64,000 bases of DNA, taken from NCBI RefSeq assembly GCF_001648555.1, contig NZ_LQXM01000030.1:310001-374000 (forward strand), given 5' to 3'. Of the stretch, positions 34,733 to 43,489 are shown piece by piece (position 1 is the stretch's first letter; each line of letters starts with the position of its first letter). The stretch comes from Rossellomorea aquimaris TF-12. GTDB taxonomy: Bacteria > Bacillota > Bacilli > Bacillales > Bacillaceae_B. The position numbers and the translations under genes were made by a program. The notes under the pieces are model-generated. The model was not told the DNA's origin and ran no database searches. It saw only the letters and a list, made by a program, of their open reading frames with translations.

Positions 34733-34881
34733 TCATTATATATCGTTTATTAGTCCTTTGCTATGAATTAACTAGAATGTTAGAGAACGTTCATATTCTA
34801 TAAAATCAATAGTATTCTTTTTCCACGATCCATTATACAATGAATGGGATTTGAAATTTCTAACAAAAGTATAGGTGATCA

Positions 34882-37800
34882 TTGTTGTTTAAAAAAGCTA
34901 GTTTTTTATTGTTACTCCTTCCCTTCCTTCCCATAGCTACTTGGCTTTTAAAGTCTGACACCCCAATCGATATTCTTATTGTTGATAAAACTGTACCTCA
35001 GGCAGATTATCGGGAGCATGGAGGACTAGTTTGGCTCTTAAACTATTTAAAAATACAACACCCCGAGAGTGATAAACAGTATCTACAAACAGATTATGCC
35101 GGCTATCACCCAGAAAAAAATGATGAAAACAAAATTCAGCCCCTCACTAAGGACAACTTAGATGTCCCTCTTATTTACTTAGCTGATACGTACGGCGTTT
35201 ACCCGGATCAGCAAGCAGATGATGAACGTGGAAACGAACCTCTGTATGGTGGACTTACAAATGAAGAAGTCACATTGATTCAAAACCAATTGTTCAATCA
35301 ACCTACAACATTGGTAACGGAATTCAATACGTTAGCAAGCCCTACTTCAAAAAAAGCACGCGTAGAAATGGAAAAGCTACTAGGAGTCGAATGGACAGGA
35401 TGGATTGGTCGTTATTTTCATGAATTGAATCCAGCTAAAAATGATGAGATTCCTGAATGGCTCATTTCAAACTATGGTTCACCTTGGAGCTTCAACGGCT
35501 CAGGAGTCGTCTTTTCTCATGCAAACGGAGACATTGTTGTCCTTGAGGAAGAAAAGCATATTAGTGAAGATTTTGTTTGGATAGAGTTTACTAAAAAGGG
35601 CGAGAGTCAATTTGGATTGGATAAAAGTCCTTCCTATCAATATTGGTTTGATATTGTTCAGCCTACTAATGCAGACTCATTAGCTTCCTATCAGATAGAT
35701 TTAACTGACGAAGGAGAAAATCTGCTTGCAGAACATTCGATTCCCTCCACTTTCCCTGCTGTTACCCATCACATGACAGGGAAATCCGAGGTGTATTATT
35801 TTGCAGGAGATTACGTGGATATTGATGATACTCCAGCGTTCTATCATTATAGTGGAATGGATTCGATTCGAAGATGGCTCTCCTATGAACGCAAAGGACA
35901 TGCCCCCTTCTTCTGGAAAACATATATTCCAATGATGAAAAAGATCATCGAGAACATCGAGAATGATGATATTGCATCTAGTGATGATCCTAAGAAACCT
36001 ACTGAGCCTTACTACTCCAAAATCAAGGACGATCAATTTCAAGTGTTACAAAAGGGGAAGTGGGAAAACCTCACGATTAAAGGCGTTAACATCGGAATGG
36101 GGAAACCCGGGTACTTCCCAGGTGAAACAGCCATCACAAAAGAGGAATACCTTCGTTGGTTCACTCAAATTTCAGAGATGAATGCTAATACAATTCGGGT
36201 TTACACCTTACATCCACCTGCTTTCTATCAAGCATTGAAGGAATTTAATGAAGCTCATACAGACAATCCCCTTTATGTTCTTCACGGTATATGGATTGAA
36301 GAAGAGCCATTAGAAAAAAACTTAGATGCCTTTCATAAGGAAAGCACAGAGCCATTTAAAGAAGAAATGAAGCGTATGGTGGATGTGATTCATGGAAATG
36401 CCAATGTAGAGAAAAAAGCAGGTCATGCAAGTGGTCTTTATTCCGCAGATATTTCTCAATATGTAGCTGGATGGATCATTGGCATTGAGTGGTATCCGTA
36501 CATGGTAGAAAACACAAACAAACTCCACCATGATATCGGTGATTATAAAGGAACACTGATTTATACCAAGGACGCAAAGCCTTTTGAGCACTGGTTAGGA
36601 AGCATGATGGATACCATATTAACCTATGACTATGAACACTATAAAACCTTAAGACCCATAAGCTTTACCAACTGGGTCACAACGGATTTACTGGATCATC
36701 CTTTCGAACCACTGGAGCAGGAAGATTTAGTCGGCATTGACCCTAATACTATTTATGTAAATGAGAAGATGGAACCGGGACAGTTTGCTTCCTATCACGT
36801 GTATCCTTATTACCCTGACTTCCTTTATCTCGAACCAGAATTAGCACAATATAAGGATAAAAACGGAGAAAGAAACAGCTATGCTGGCTACTTAAATCAA
36901 CTCCATCAGGCCCATCGTATGCCCATTCTGATTGCTGAATTCGGTGTCCCATCATCAAGAGGAAAAGCCCATGACAACTCTTACGGCTGGAACCAAGGAG
37001 CACTAAGTGAAAAAGAACAGGGAGTAATTGACTCGATTCTCTATAAAAACATTATCGATGAAGGCTTACTGGGTGGACTTGTCTTTAGCTGGCAGGATGA
37101 ATGGTTTAAACGAACGTGGAATACGAAAGATCTCGATGACCCAGAGAGACGCCCCTACTGGTCTAATTCACAAACCAATGAACAACATTTCGGATTACTG
37201 AGCTTTGACCGTCAAAAAATAAAAATTGATGGAGAAATAAACGATTGGTCTGATGTTGATTCCTTTTACAGTAACGATTCTACTTTTAAAGATATCCAGG
37301 TTACCCACGATGAACGGTATCTCTACCTTCAATTCTCCTTAAAGGAGAGTTTCGATTGGGAAGATACAGACATATTTGGCTATTTTGATACAGCTTCCTT
37401 TACTGGGAATGACACGTTTCAAGCAATGCCCATTATGGAGGGGACAGATTTTGTTCTTCATATAAATGGAAAAGAGAATTCAGCCTTATATGTCGATCGT
37501 TATTATGATCCTTTTTATTATGAATATGGTGAAAAACTAAAATTTTTACCTCAAGAGAAAAAGCATGGAATCAAGAACTCCGGGTTCTTCAATCCTATTC
37601 GACTAGCCCTAAGTAAGCCAATGACTCTTCCTTTAACAGGTGAGAAGCTGCCGTTTCACTATTATGAAACTGGAAAACTCACCTATGGAATTGGAAACCC
37701 TGAGGAAAAAGCGTACAATTCCCTTTCTGACTTCTATGTTAACGATAAAACGGGAAATATTGAAGTTCGGATCCCTTGGCTGCTCCTAAATTATCGTGAT

Positions 37801-38031
37801 CCGAGTCAGCATGTCATTATGGATGACCTGTGGAAAAAAGGTCTTGAAGGAGCTGTTGATTCAAAAGGTATCACCATGAGCTTCTCTTTCGGAAAAGGGA
37901 TGAACAATCAAGAACTTGATACGACACCTCAGCAACTATATGAATGGGACAAATGGGACTTACCTCCTTCAAAGGAACGGTTAAAACAATCGTATTACAT
38001 TTTACAGGATCTGTTTCATCAATTTGAATAA
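34882..38031 (+). CDS. large exported glycosidase-like (beta/alpha-barrel) protein
   Basis: A 1049-residue protein with an N-terminal hydrophobic signal or anchor (FLLLLLPFLPIATWLL). The N-terminal third resembles a Rossmann-like or GATase-like module (IDILIVDKTVPQADYREHGGLVWLLNYL). The middle (about residues 380-760) resembles a GH2/GH5-type (beta/alpha)8 barrel: IKGVNIGMGKPGYFPGE, ANTIRVYTLHPPAFYQAL, then HVYPYYPDFL and IAEFGVPSSRG, where the Glu would be the nucleophile. The C-terminal part is beta-rich (FDRQKIKIDGEINDWSDVDSF), like a carbohydrate-binding domain. It probably acts on a cell-surface or extracellular polysaccharide. The start is a TTG after AGGTGAT. It has its own terminator and no glycosyltransferase neighbour. 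Confidence 0.75.
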   Translation: MLFKKASFLLLLLPFLPIATWLLKSDTPIDILIVDKTVPQADYREHGGLVWLLNYLKIQHPESDKQYLQTDYAGYHPEKNDENKIQPLTKDNLDVPLIYLADTYGVYPDQQADDERGNEPLYGGLTNEEVTLIQNQLFNQPTTLVTEFNTLASPTSKKARVEMEKLLGVEWTGWIGRYFHELNPAKNDEIPEWLISNYGSPWSFNGSGVVFSHANGDIVVLEEEKHISEDFVWIEFTKKGESQFGLDKSPSYQYWFDIVQPTNADSLASYQIDLTDEGENLLAEHSIPSTFPAVTHHMTGKSEVYYFAGDYVDIDDTPAFYHYSGMDSIRRWLSYERKGHAPFFWKTYIPMMKKIIENIENDDIASSDDPKKPTEPYYSKIKDDQFQVLQKGKWENLTIKGVNIGMGKPGYFPGETAITKEEYLRWFTQISEMNANTIRVYTLHPPAFYQALKEFNEAHTDNPLYVLHGIWIEEEPLEKNLDAFHKESTEPFKEEMKRMVDVIHGNANVEKKAGHASGLYSADISQYVAGWIIGIEWYPYMVENTNKLHHDIGDYKGTLIYTKDAKPFEHWLGSMMDTILTYDYEHYKTLRPISFTNWVTTDLLDHPFEPLEQEDLVGIDPNTIYVNEKMEPGQFASYHVYPYYPDFLYLEPELAQYKDKNGERNSYAGYLNQLHQAHRMPILIAEFGVPSSRGKAHDNSYGWNQGALSEKEQGVIDSILYKNIIDEGLLGGLVFSWQDEWFKRTWNTKDLDDPERRPYWSNSQTNEQHFGLLSFDRQKIKIDGEINDWSDVDSFYSNDSTFKDIQVTHDERYLYLQFSLKESFDWEDTDIFGYFDTASFTGNDTFQAMPIMEGTDFVLHINGKENSALYVDRYYDPFYYEYGEKLKFLPQEKKHGIKNSGFFNPIRLALSKPMTLPLTGEKLPFHYYETGKLTYGIGNPEEKAYNSLSDFYVNDKTGNIEVRIPWLLLNYRDPSQHVIMDDLWKKGLEGAVDSKGITMSFSFGKGMNNQELDTTPQQLYEWDKWDLPPSKERLKQSYYILQDLFHQFE

Positions 38032-38037
38032 TCTTTT

Positions 38038-38070
38038 AGAAGTGGAATGATTGGTTCCACTTCTTTTTTT
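38038..38070 (+). terminator. terminator of the large exported protein gene
   Basis: AGAAGTGGAA, loop TGATTGG, TTCCACTTCTTTTTTT. Confidence 0.85.
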
Positions 38071-38201
38071 ATAGCAGTACAAATACTTTCATCAGACACT
38101 GCATACTCTATAAAGATTAAAGTGTAAACACTTGCAAAGCCTGTGCGCACTGATACAATAAGAATGTAATGGAACATTCTGAAAAAAGGAGACTACATAA
38201 C

Positions 38202-39434
38202 ATGTCAAATTTTCAACAAAATTTAGAAAAGTATGCAAACCTAGCCGTTGAAGTAGGAGTTAATGTACAAAAAGGACAAACACTTGTGATTAACACTTCT
38301 ATTGATTCAGCAGAATTTGTACGTCTTGTAGTAAAAAAAGCCTATGAAGTAGGAGCAAAGCACGTTTATGTGAATTGGAATGACGATGTTGTTAATCGTA
38401 CAAAGTATGATCTAGCTCCAGACGAAGCATTCCAAGAGTTCCCTCAATGGAAAGCTAGAGAAGTGGAAGAGCTTGCTGAAGGCGGCGCTGCATTCATGAG
38501 CATCGTATCTTCAAGCCCTGACCTGCTAAAAGGAGTAGATCCTGAACGCATCTCAAACTTCCAAAAAGTAGCTGGTCAAGCTATGTCTAAATACCGTCAG
38601 TTTATCCAATCAGATAAAGTAAGCTGGTGTGTATTAGCTGCTCCTTCTAAAAACTGGGCTGCAAAAGTATTCCCGGATGCTTCAGAAGAAGAGCAAGTTG
38701 ACCTTCTATGGGACGCTATCTTCAAAGCTGTTCGTGCTGATCAAGCAGATCCTGTCCAAGCATGGAAGGATCACGATGCAAACCTTCACGAAAAAGTCGA
38801 ATACCTAAACGACAAAAACTACAAAAAGCTTCACTACACTGCTCCAGGGACGGACCTTACAATCGAACTTCCTAACGGCCACCTTTGGGTTGGAGCTGGA
38901 AGTGTAAACGAAGACGGCACAACCTTCATGGCAAATATGCCAACAGAAGAAGTGTTTACGGTTCCTTTAAAAACAGGAGTAAATGGAACGGTTTCAAGCT
39001 CAAAGCCACTTAGCTACGGCGGAAACGTCATTGACAACTTTACCATCACTTTTGAAAATGGACGTATCGTTGATGTGAAAGCTGAGGAAGGCGAAGAAAT
39101 TTTAAAACGTCTTGTTGATACAGATGAAGGCTCACATTATTTAGGAGAAGTCGCATTAGTACCACATAAATCACCTATTTCTCAATCCAATATTCTTTTC
39201 TATAACACATTATTCGATGAGAACGCTTCTAATCACCTTGCAATCGGAAGTGCTTATGCATTCTGTATCGAAGGCGGAAAGAAAATGAACAAAGAGGAAT
39301 TAGAGAAAAATGGCTTAAACAACAGCATCACCCACGTTGATTTCATGATTGGTTCAGACAAAATGAACATCGATGGAATCAAAGAAGACGGAACAACCGA
39401 AGCAGTATTCCGCGATGGTGGATGGGCGTTTTAA
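38202..39434 (+). CDS. ampS: M29 family aminopeptidase (AmpS/PepS-like)
   Basis: A 410-residue cytosolic metallo-aminopeptidase of family M29. Recognisable segments are NFQQNLEKYANLAVEVGVNVQKGQTLVI, PTEEVFTVPLKTGVNGTVSSSKPLSYGG and GEVALVPHKSPISQSNILFYNTLFDENASNHLAIGSAY, which hold the Glu and His metal ligands of the family; HVDFMIGSDKMNIDG near the end supplies further ligands. The start is the ATG at 38202 with AAAGGAG ten bases upstream. It is monocistronic with a strong terminator. Confidence 0.95.
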   Translation: MSNFQQNLEKYANLAVEVGVNVQKGQTLVINTSIDSAEFVRLVVKKAYEVGAKHVYVNWNDDVVNRTKYDLAPDEAFQEFPQWKAREVEELAEGGAAFMSIVSSSPDLLKGVDPERISNFQKVAGQAMSKYRQFIQSDKVSWCVLAAPSKNWAAKVFPDASEEEQVDLLWDAIFKAVRADQADPVQAWKDHDANLHEKVEYLNDKNYKKLHYTAPGTDLTIELPNGHLWVGAGSVNEDGTTFMANMPTEEVFTVPLKTGVNGTVSSSKPLSYGGNVIDNFTITFENGRIVDVKAEEGEEILKRLVDTDEGSHYLGEVALVPHKSPISQSNILFYNTLFDENASNHLAIGSAYAFCIEGGKKMNKEELEKNGLNNSITHVDFMIGSDKMNIDGIKEDGTTEAVFRDGGWAF

Positions 39435-39442
39435 TGAACTAT

Positions 39443-39480
39443 AAGGTGAAGTAACCGATCTCGGTTACTTCACCTTTTTT
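39443..39480. terminator. bidirectional terminator between ampS and the DUF6944 gene
   Basis: AAGGTGAAGTAACCG, loop ATCT, CGGTTACTTCACCTTTTTT. Confidence 0.9.
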
Positions 39481-40060
39481 CAACCCTTGATTCAAACTGC
39501 TTCGTCAAAGCAATCGCCGCGATGGTCGCGCCAGCAGCTTGTGCATAGCTTCCAAAGGCTGTAATTTGCAACCCTTTTTCTTTATTGTCATTTAAAATAT
39601 AGGTTTCACCGGTTGCCTCGATTGCAGCGCCTAGAGATTGAATCGTATTTCCAGCCGTTAGAAGCCTTGAGAATTCCTCATCACTTAAACTCGCTCCATA
39701 TGCTTCAAAGGCTACTCCAATGGACTGGACCGTGTCTCCGATTACATCAAGTCGCAGTCCCTCTAATTCTTCTCCCGAAAATTGGAGTTCCGCTGCCACC
39801 ACATTTGTCATGTTCCCTGCCGCTTGAGTCCAATCACCCAAAATCCTAAATGTCTCTCCTTCTGATCCCGAAGACAATTTTGATGCAGCTACCCCTTGCA
39901 ACGAATTCCCCGTGGCTTCAAACCCGTTGCCTATGGAAACCAAGCGAAACCCTAAGGGCTCCCCTTTTACAACTAATGTTTCCCCGATTGCTGCTATCAC
40001 GGTTCCAACCACCTGTGTCCACGCCCCAGTTAGTAAAATCAACTCATTGATCAACACCAT
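39470..40060 (-). CDS. DUF6944-like repetitive glycine/alanine-rich protein
   Basis: A 196-residue protein made of degenerate repeats of about 34 residues, each with a pattern like GxxxQAxGxxIxAxGE (for example LGDWTQAAGNMTNVVAAEL, IGDTVQSIGVAFEAYGASL, AGNTIQSLGAAIEATGETY, FGSYAQAAGATIAAIAL). The regular Gly and Ala spacing predicts packed amphipathic helices. There is no signal peptide. Proteins of this type are known only as a domain of unknown function in Bacillaceae. The gene is alone, and its 3' end lies inside the shared terminator. Confidence 0.75.
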   Translation of the reverse strand: MVLINELILLTGAWTQVVGTVIAAIGETLVVKGEPLGFRLVSIGNGFEATGNSLQGVAASKLSSGSEGETFRILGDWTQAAGNMTNVVAAELQFSGEELEGLRLDVIGDTVQSIGVAFEAYGASLSDEEFSRLLTAGNTIQSLGAAIEATGETYILNDNKEKGLQITAFGSYAQAAGATIAAIALTKQFESRVEKR

Positions 40061-40215
40061 CCTCCCCCTCTCATTTTTGTTTTACCATAGTTCCATATTC
40101 TACAATTAGTTATTAAAAAAAATAATGTAAATTCCAGTAAATCGTTCTTGTCTAATCTCAATTATCAAGCTATGATATTCTAGTTCATCTATCGTTTCAG
40201 AGGGGAGGAATATAG

Positions 40216-41508
40216 ATGAGAATTCGAGATTGGGACCGGAATTTAAAGGTTCGTTTATTTGGAGAAGCAGCCATCAATATTACATTTTGGATGTTTTTTC
40301 CATTTTTAACGATTTATTTTACAGAATCGTTCGGAAAGCAGACAGCTGGATTACTGTTGGTACTTTCACAAGTATTTGCTGTTGTTGCTAATTTAATGGG
40401 TGGTTATTGTGCAGACCGTTTTGGTCGAAAGCGCATGATGGTATTTTCAGCCTTCGGACAAGGCTTTGCTTTCTTAATATTTGGATTAGCAAGCTCACCT
40501 TGGCTTGATTCAGCCATGATTGGATTTATCTGTTTTAGTTTAGTAGGAGTATTCGGTTCATTTTATTGGCCAGCGAGTCAGGCAATGGTTGCGGATGTCG
40601 TTGATGAAAAAGACCGAAGCCATGTGTTCGCTGTTTTTTATACATCGATTAATATCGCCGTAGTTATTGGACCGATTTTAGGTGGGATCTTCTATGTCCA
40701 CTACCGCTTCGAGTTATTACTTTCTGCTGCACTGATTTGTATGATGCTAGGCCTTCTCTTATATAAAATGACAAGAGAAACGGCACCAACCGACAAGAGC
40801 AAGCTTCTTGTTACAGAAGGTAAAAAGAAGGTTTGGTACAGTGTCATGACGGATCAATTTAAGGATTATGGTGTTATTTTTAAAGACAAAACGTTTTTAC
40901 TATTCATTTTAGCAGGGATTCTCGTCGGTCAAACCTTTATGCAGTTAGACCTGTTAATACCCGTTTATATTAAAGATGTGATGGATCAAGCCACATTGTT
41001 TAGCATAGGAAATTGGTCTTTAACATTAGTAAGTGAACAAGTATTTGGACTCATACTTTCGGAAAATGGATTTTTAGTCGCTTTACTTACCGTCGTCATC
41101 ACACGATGGATCACGAAGTTCCGCGAGCGAAATGTATTCATATTATCTTCTGTCATTTATGCAATCTCTATCTTTATGTTTGGACAAACAAGCTCCGTTT
41201 GGCTGTTTATCATCGCCATGGCCGTGTTTACCTTTGCAGAGCTTATGACAGCAGGAATTCAACAAAGCTTTGTTTCAAAGCTGGCTCCTGACCATATGAG
41301 AGGACAATATTTTGCCGCTGCGAGCTTACGCTTTACTATCGCAAGAACGATCGCTCCATTGTCAATTACCCTTTCATTATATGTAGGATACGATTGGACG
41401 TTTATCATCTTATCCATTCTTGCTTTAATAAGTGCAGGATTGTTTTTTATTATGTTCGAACGCTTTGAGAAGGAGCAAGCATCGGTGAAGAAAGAAGTGA
41501 ATAGTTGA
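40216..41508 (+). CDS. MFS transporter (MdtH-like)
   Basis: A 430-residue, 12-span major facilitator with the MFS signature after span 2 (GGYCADRFGRKRMMVFSAFGQGF) and the VDEKDRSHVFAVFYTSINIAVVIGPILGGIFY segment typical of the MdtH/YttB-like drug-exporter group. AGGGGAGG precedes the ATG. A 21-bp-period repeat array (41541-41636) lies between the stop and the terminator, so it would be part of the mRNA 3' end. The substrate is unknown. Confidence 0.88.
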   Translation: MRIRDWDRNLKVRLFGEAAINITFWMFFPFLTIYFTESFGKQTAGLLLVLSQVFAVVANLMGGYCADRFGRKRMMVFSAFGQGFAFLIFGLASSPWLDSAMIGFICFSLVGVFGSFYWPASQAMVADVVDEKDRSHVFAVFYTSINIAVVIGPILGGIFYVHYRFELLLSAALICMMLGLLLYKMTRETAPTDKSKLLVTEGKKKVWYSVMTDQFKDYGVIFKDKTFLLFILAGILVGQTFMQLDLLIPVYIKDVMDQATLFSIGNWSLTLVSEQVFGLILSENGFLVALLTVVITRWITKFRERNVFILSSVIYAISIFMFGQTSSVWLFIIAMAVFTFAELMTAGIQQSFVSKLAPDHMRGQYFAAASLRFTIARTIAPLSITLSLYVGYDWTFIILSILALISAGLFFIMFERFEKEQASVKKEVNS

Positions 41509-41540
41509 AGGTGTGGTGGAAATTGAGTCGTCGTTAGTAG

Positions 41541-41640
41541 AATCAAGCCGGATTAAGTGATAATCGAGCCGTTTTCTATAACAATCGAGCCAATTTCACG
41601 TAAAATCGAGCGAAAATAGTGCGCAATCAAGCCGTTTTCC
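41541..41640. repeat. five AATCGAGCCG-like cores with 21-bp period
   Basis: AATCAAGCCG (41541), AATCGAGCCG (41562), AATCGAGCCA (41583), AATCGAGCGA (41604) and AATCAAGCCG (41625) are each exactly 21 bases apart. A degenerate copy AATTGAGTCG sits 20 bases earlier at 41521. The array lies between the MFS stop and its terminator. Confidence 0.85.
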
Positions 41641-41651
41641 AACAAATCACA

Positions 41652-41688
41652 GAAAAGGAATGACCCCCTTGGGGGTCATTCCTTTTCT
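41652..41688 (+). terminator. terminator of the MFS gene
   Basis: AAAAGGAATGACCCCC and GGGGGTCATTCCTTTT form a perfect hairpin. Confidence 0.9.
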
Positions 41689-41697
41689 CTTACTCTA

Positions 41698-41945
41698 TTA
41701 CAGTCCTAAACCAAAACTATCTTCAGAAGAATGTGTCATTGTTTCTAGACCAAGATCTGTTGAAAGACCAAGGTTTAACTCACGATCAGAAGAATTATCC
41801 TATTGAGTGTAGTTTGCATCAGCATTTACACCAAGGTTTGACATTAGTAAAGACTTATCTTCTTCGTCAGAAAATAAGTAACCTAGAGTTGTACCAGTAT
41901 CGCTGCTACTCCAGCATTTGTGCACTCCTCCTGCTCATTTTCCAT
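41698..41945 (-). pseudogene. decayed small gene with a frameshift and an internal stop
   Basis: Minus strand: one frame starts MENEQEECTNAGVAAI (41945). It should continue as DTGTTLGYLFSDEEDKSLLM in the next frame. That frame then reads SNLGVNADANYTQ, a TAG, DNSSDRELNLGLSTDLGLE and ends EDSFGLGL with TAA at 41698. The reading stays protein-like across the stop, with a repeated LGL pattern, so this looks like one broken gene of about 80 codons. I recognise no family and see no ribosome binding site. Confidence 0.5.
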
Positions 41946-42074
41946 TGATTCAACCCAAAGTCCTGCATTTGTGTTAAAAAGTTTTTTTCACTATATATCA
42001 TTTTTGAATTAACCCTATTTTGTTTAAGTAGTACAGTTATTACAGGTTCTATCACACAACAATAAATAGCACGC

Positions 42075-42109
42075 AAAAAAAAGCTCAGAGTTTACTGCTG
42101 AGCTTTTCT
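42075..42109 (-). terminator. terminator of the gene at 42140
   Basis: Minus strand: AAAGCTCAG, loop CAGTAAA, CTCTGAGCTTTTTTTTT. Confidence 0.8.
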
Positions 42110-42139
42110 TATTTAGAGGAGTTATAAAGAAGATTTTAT

Positions 42140-42568
42140 TCATTCACAATGATTACTTTCAAAATGCTCCCCTTCGTGAGGGCTTTTACCTTCTGGGGGT
42201 GTCCAAACGCTTTGGCAAATATTCTTTTCTACTACCACTGAGTAAGTATAAATCCACCCCTTTTCATTATCGAACTCAACATTTAAGTGATAAGGATTGT
42301 ATTGTCTTCCTGTTTGACGGCTAATTTCCCACTCTTGATTAGGATATTTTCCCTCAAGATAATCTTCTAGTTGTTCTGCCTTATTGGATACTTGATCATC
42401 TATCCAATAAGGGCGAATAGCAAAGAATGAAAGTAATATTACAGTTATTGAGGATGCAATAATTAAACTCAAATTTCTACTCTTTTTTGGCACTAACAAT
42501 GCGGCTACAAAAATAATTATTATTAAAAAAACAGACATTGTAATTTCTATTACTGATATTGGATGCAC
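42140..42568 (-). CDS. two-span membrane protein with extracytoplasmic domain
   Basis: A 142-residue protein with two N-terminal spans (ITMSVFLIIIIFVAALLV and LSLIIASSITVILLSFFAIRPYWI) and a C-terminal domain of about 90 residues. That domain contains QLEDYLEGKYPNQEWEISRQTGRQYNPYHLNVEFDNEKGWIYTYSV and ends in a His/Glu/Cys-rich tail (HEGEHFESNHCE). The GTG at 42568 is preferred because GGAGG lies six bases upstream; the ATG at 42574 directly abuts that site. It is not recognised. The domain resembles YPEB/DUF3139-type small extracytoplasmic modules. Confidence 0.65.
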   Translation of the reverse strand: MHPISVIEITMSVFLIIIIFVAALLVPKKSRNLSLIIASSITVILLSFFAIRPYWIDDQVSNKAEQLEDYLEGKYPNQEWEISRQTGRQYNPYHLNVEFDNEKGWIYTYSVVVEKNICQSVWTPPEGKSPHEGEHFESNHCE

Positions 42569-42701
42569 TACCATCCTCCATCCCCCTACTGATCAAACTT
42601 AAGGTTCATTAATCTTTCCTGTTAACTTGTCAACGAGAACAGAACTAACTCTTACATATCAATAATTTTATTTTTTACTCAGCTAGGAATCCGTTTTTTC
42701 C

Positions 42702-42869
42702 TCAAGTGATTGTCATAAGGAAAGTGGCTCCACAAGTAACAATTAAAGCAATAGGCATGATCAACTGATTCTTTTCCCTTTTTTCTTTCTTTCTTATAAC
42801 TAGTAGAAACGAAGTGAAACCATATATCATTCCAGCAACCAATATGATCTGCACCATTAGTTCGTTCAA
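42702..42869 (-). CDS. small two-span membrane protein
   Basis: A 55-residue protein with two hydrophobic segments (VQIILVAGMIYGFTSFLLVI and LIMPIALIVTCGATFLMTI) separated by a Lys/Glu-rich turn (RKKEKREKNQ). The TTG at 42869 has a GGGGGG site six bases upstream; the next in-frame ATG is at 42857. The 18-base motif TTTGAAATAATTGGAATT, also found before two other minus-strand genes nearby, lies 27 bases upstream. Function unknown. Confidence 0.5.
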   Translation of the reverse strand: MNELMVQIILVAGMIYGFTSFLLVIRKKEKREKNQLIMPIALIVTCGATFLMTIT

Positions 42870-42895
42870 AGAAAGCCCCCCCTGCACTTCAATTT

Positions 42896-42913
42896 AATTC
42901 CAATTATTTCAAA
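42896..42913 (-). promoter_or_regulatory. 18-bp motif TTTGAAATAATTGGAATT, copy 1
   Basis: Minus-strand copy upstream of the small membrane gene. Identical or near-identical copies lie at 44818-44835 and 46559-46576. Confidence 0.45.
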
Positions 42914-43150
42914 TGCTACCCAAACTGACAACCCCCTCTTTCTTTTAAACACAAAAGAAAGTATCAGCTTTAAATAGGAAAATGAGGAAGTATTAAAATT
43001 TTAATATTCCTACATGAATGATAGAGGTAGATCCTATTTTCAGGGGTATATTTCTACTAGAAAAGATAATACACTTAACCACAATTAAAATAGTTATAGT
43101 ATGATTATCATATATAAATGACAATTTATAACAAATGGGAGATGGCTAGA

Positions 43151-43441
43151 ATGAATGATTTCTTTAAGAATTCCGTAAAGTATTTGGTCGCGTCTTCATT
43201 GATTCTTTCTGCTGGTGAGGCAGTAGGCGTAACACAGATATTCGCTGCAGAGAATGACGGCTCCAAAGTTATAGAAGACGGAGGCGGTCAGGGAGGAGTC
43301 ACCTGGGAGGAATCATACCGGAAGACTTCAGGCAGTTATACCATCATCGTGTATAGAAGTGCAAACGGGGGGAACCAGTGGAAAGAAGTCACCTATGATC
43401 AGTATGGAAATATCGTAAAGGTCGTATACGGAACATACTAA
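43151..43441 (+). CDS. small secreted Gly/Tyr-rich protein
   Basis: A 96-residue protein. An N-terminal signal peptide (NSVKYLVASSLILSAGEAVGVTQIFA, likely cleaved before AEN) is followed by a mature part of about 62 residues, EDGGGQGGVTWEESYRKTSG ... GGNQWKEVTYDQYGNIVKVVYGTY, with no Cys. I start it at the ATG at 43151, nine bases after GGGAG; an earlier in-frame ATG abuts that site. Size, signal and glycine/aromatic composition resemble small secreted bacteriocin-like proteins, but no immunity or export gene is evident. Function is open. Confidence 0.65.
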   Translation: MNDFFKNSVKYLVASSLILSAGEAVGVTQIFAAENDGSKVIEDGGGQGGVTWEESYRKTSGSYTIIVYRSANGGNQWKEVTYDQYGNIVKVVYGTY

Positions 43442-43442
43442 A

Positions 43443-43489
43443 AGCAAAAGGATGAAGGGTCACTTAGATCCATCATCTTTTTGCTTTTT
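43443..43489. terminator. bidirectional terminator
   Basis: AAGCAAAAGGATGA and TCATCTTTTTGCTTTTT pair around a 15-base loop, between two converging genes. Confidence 0.75.

Noticed and set aside
38840..38860. GGGACGGACCTT inside ampS as an inserted repeat
   Set aside because: It encodes PGTDL, which looks like a normal conserved part of M29 peptidases, so the match is probably coincidental.
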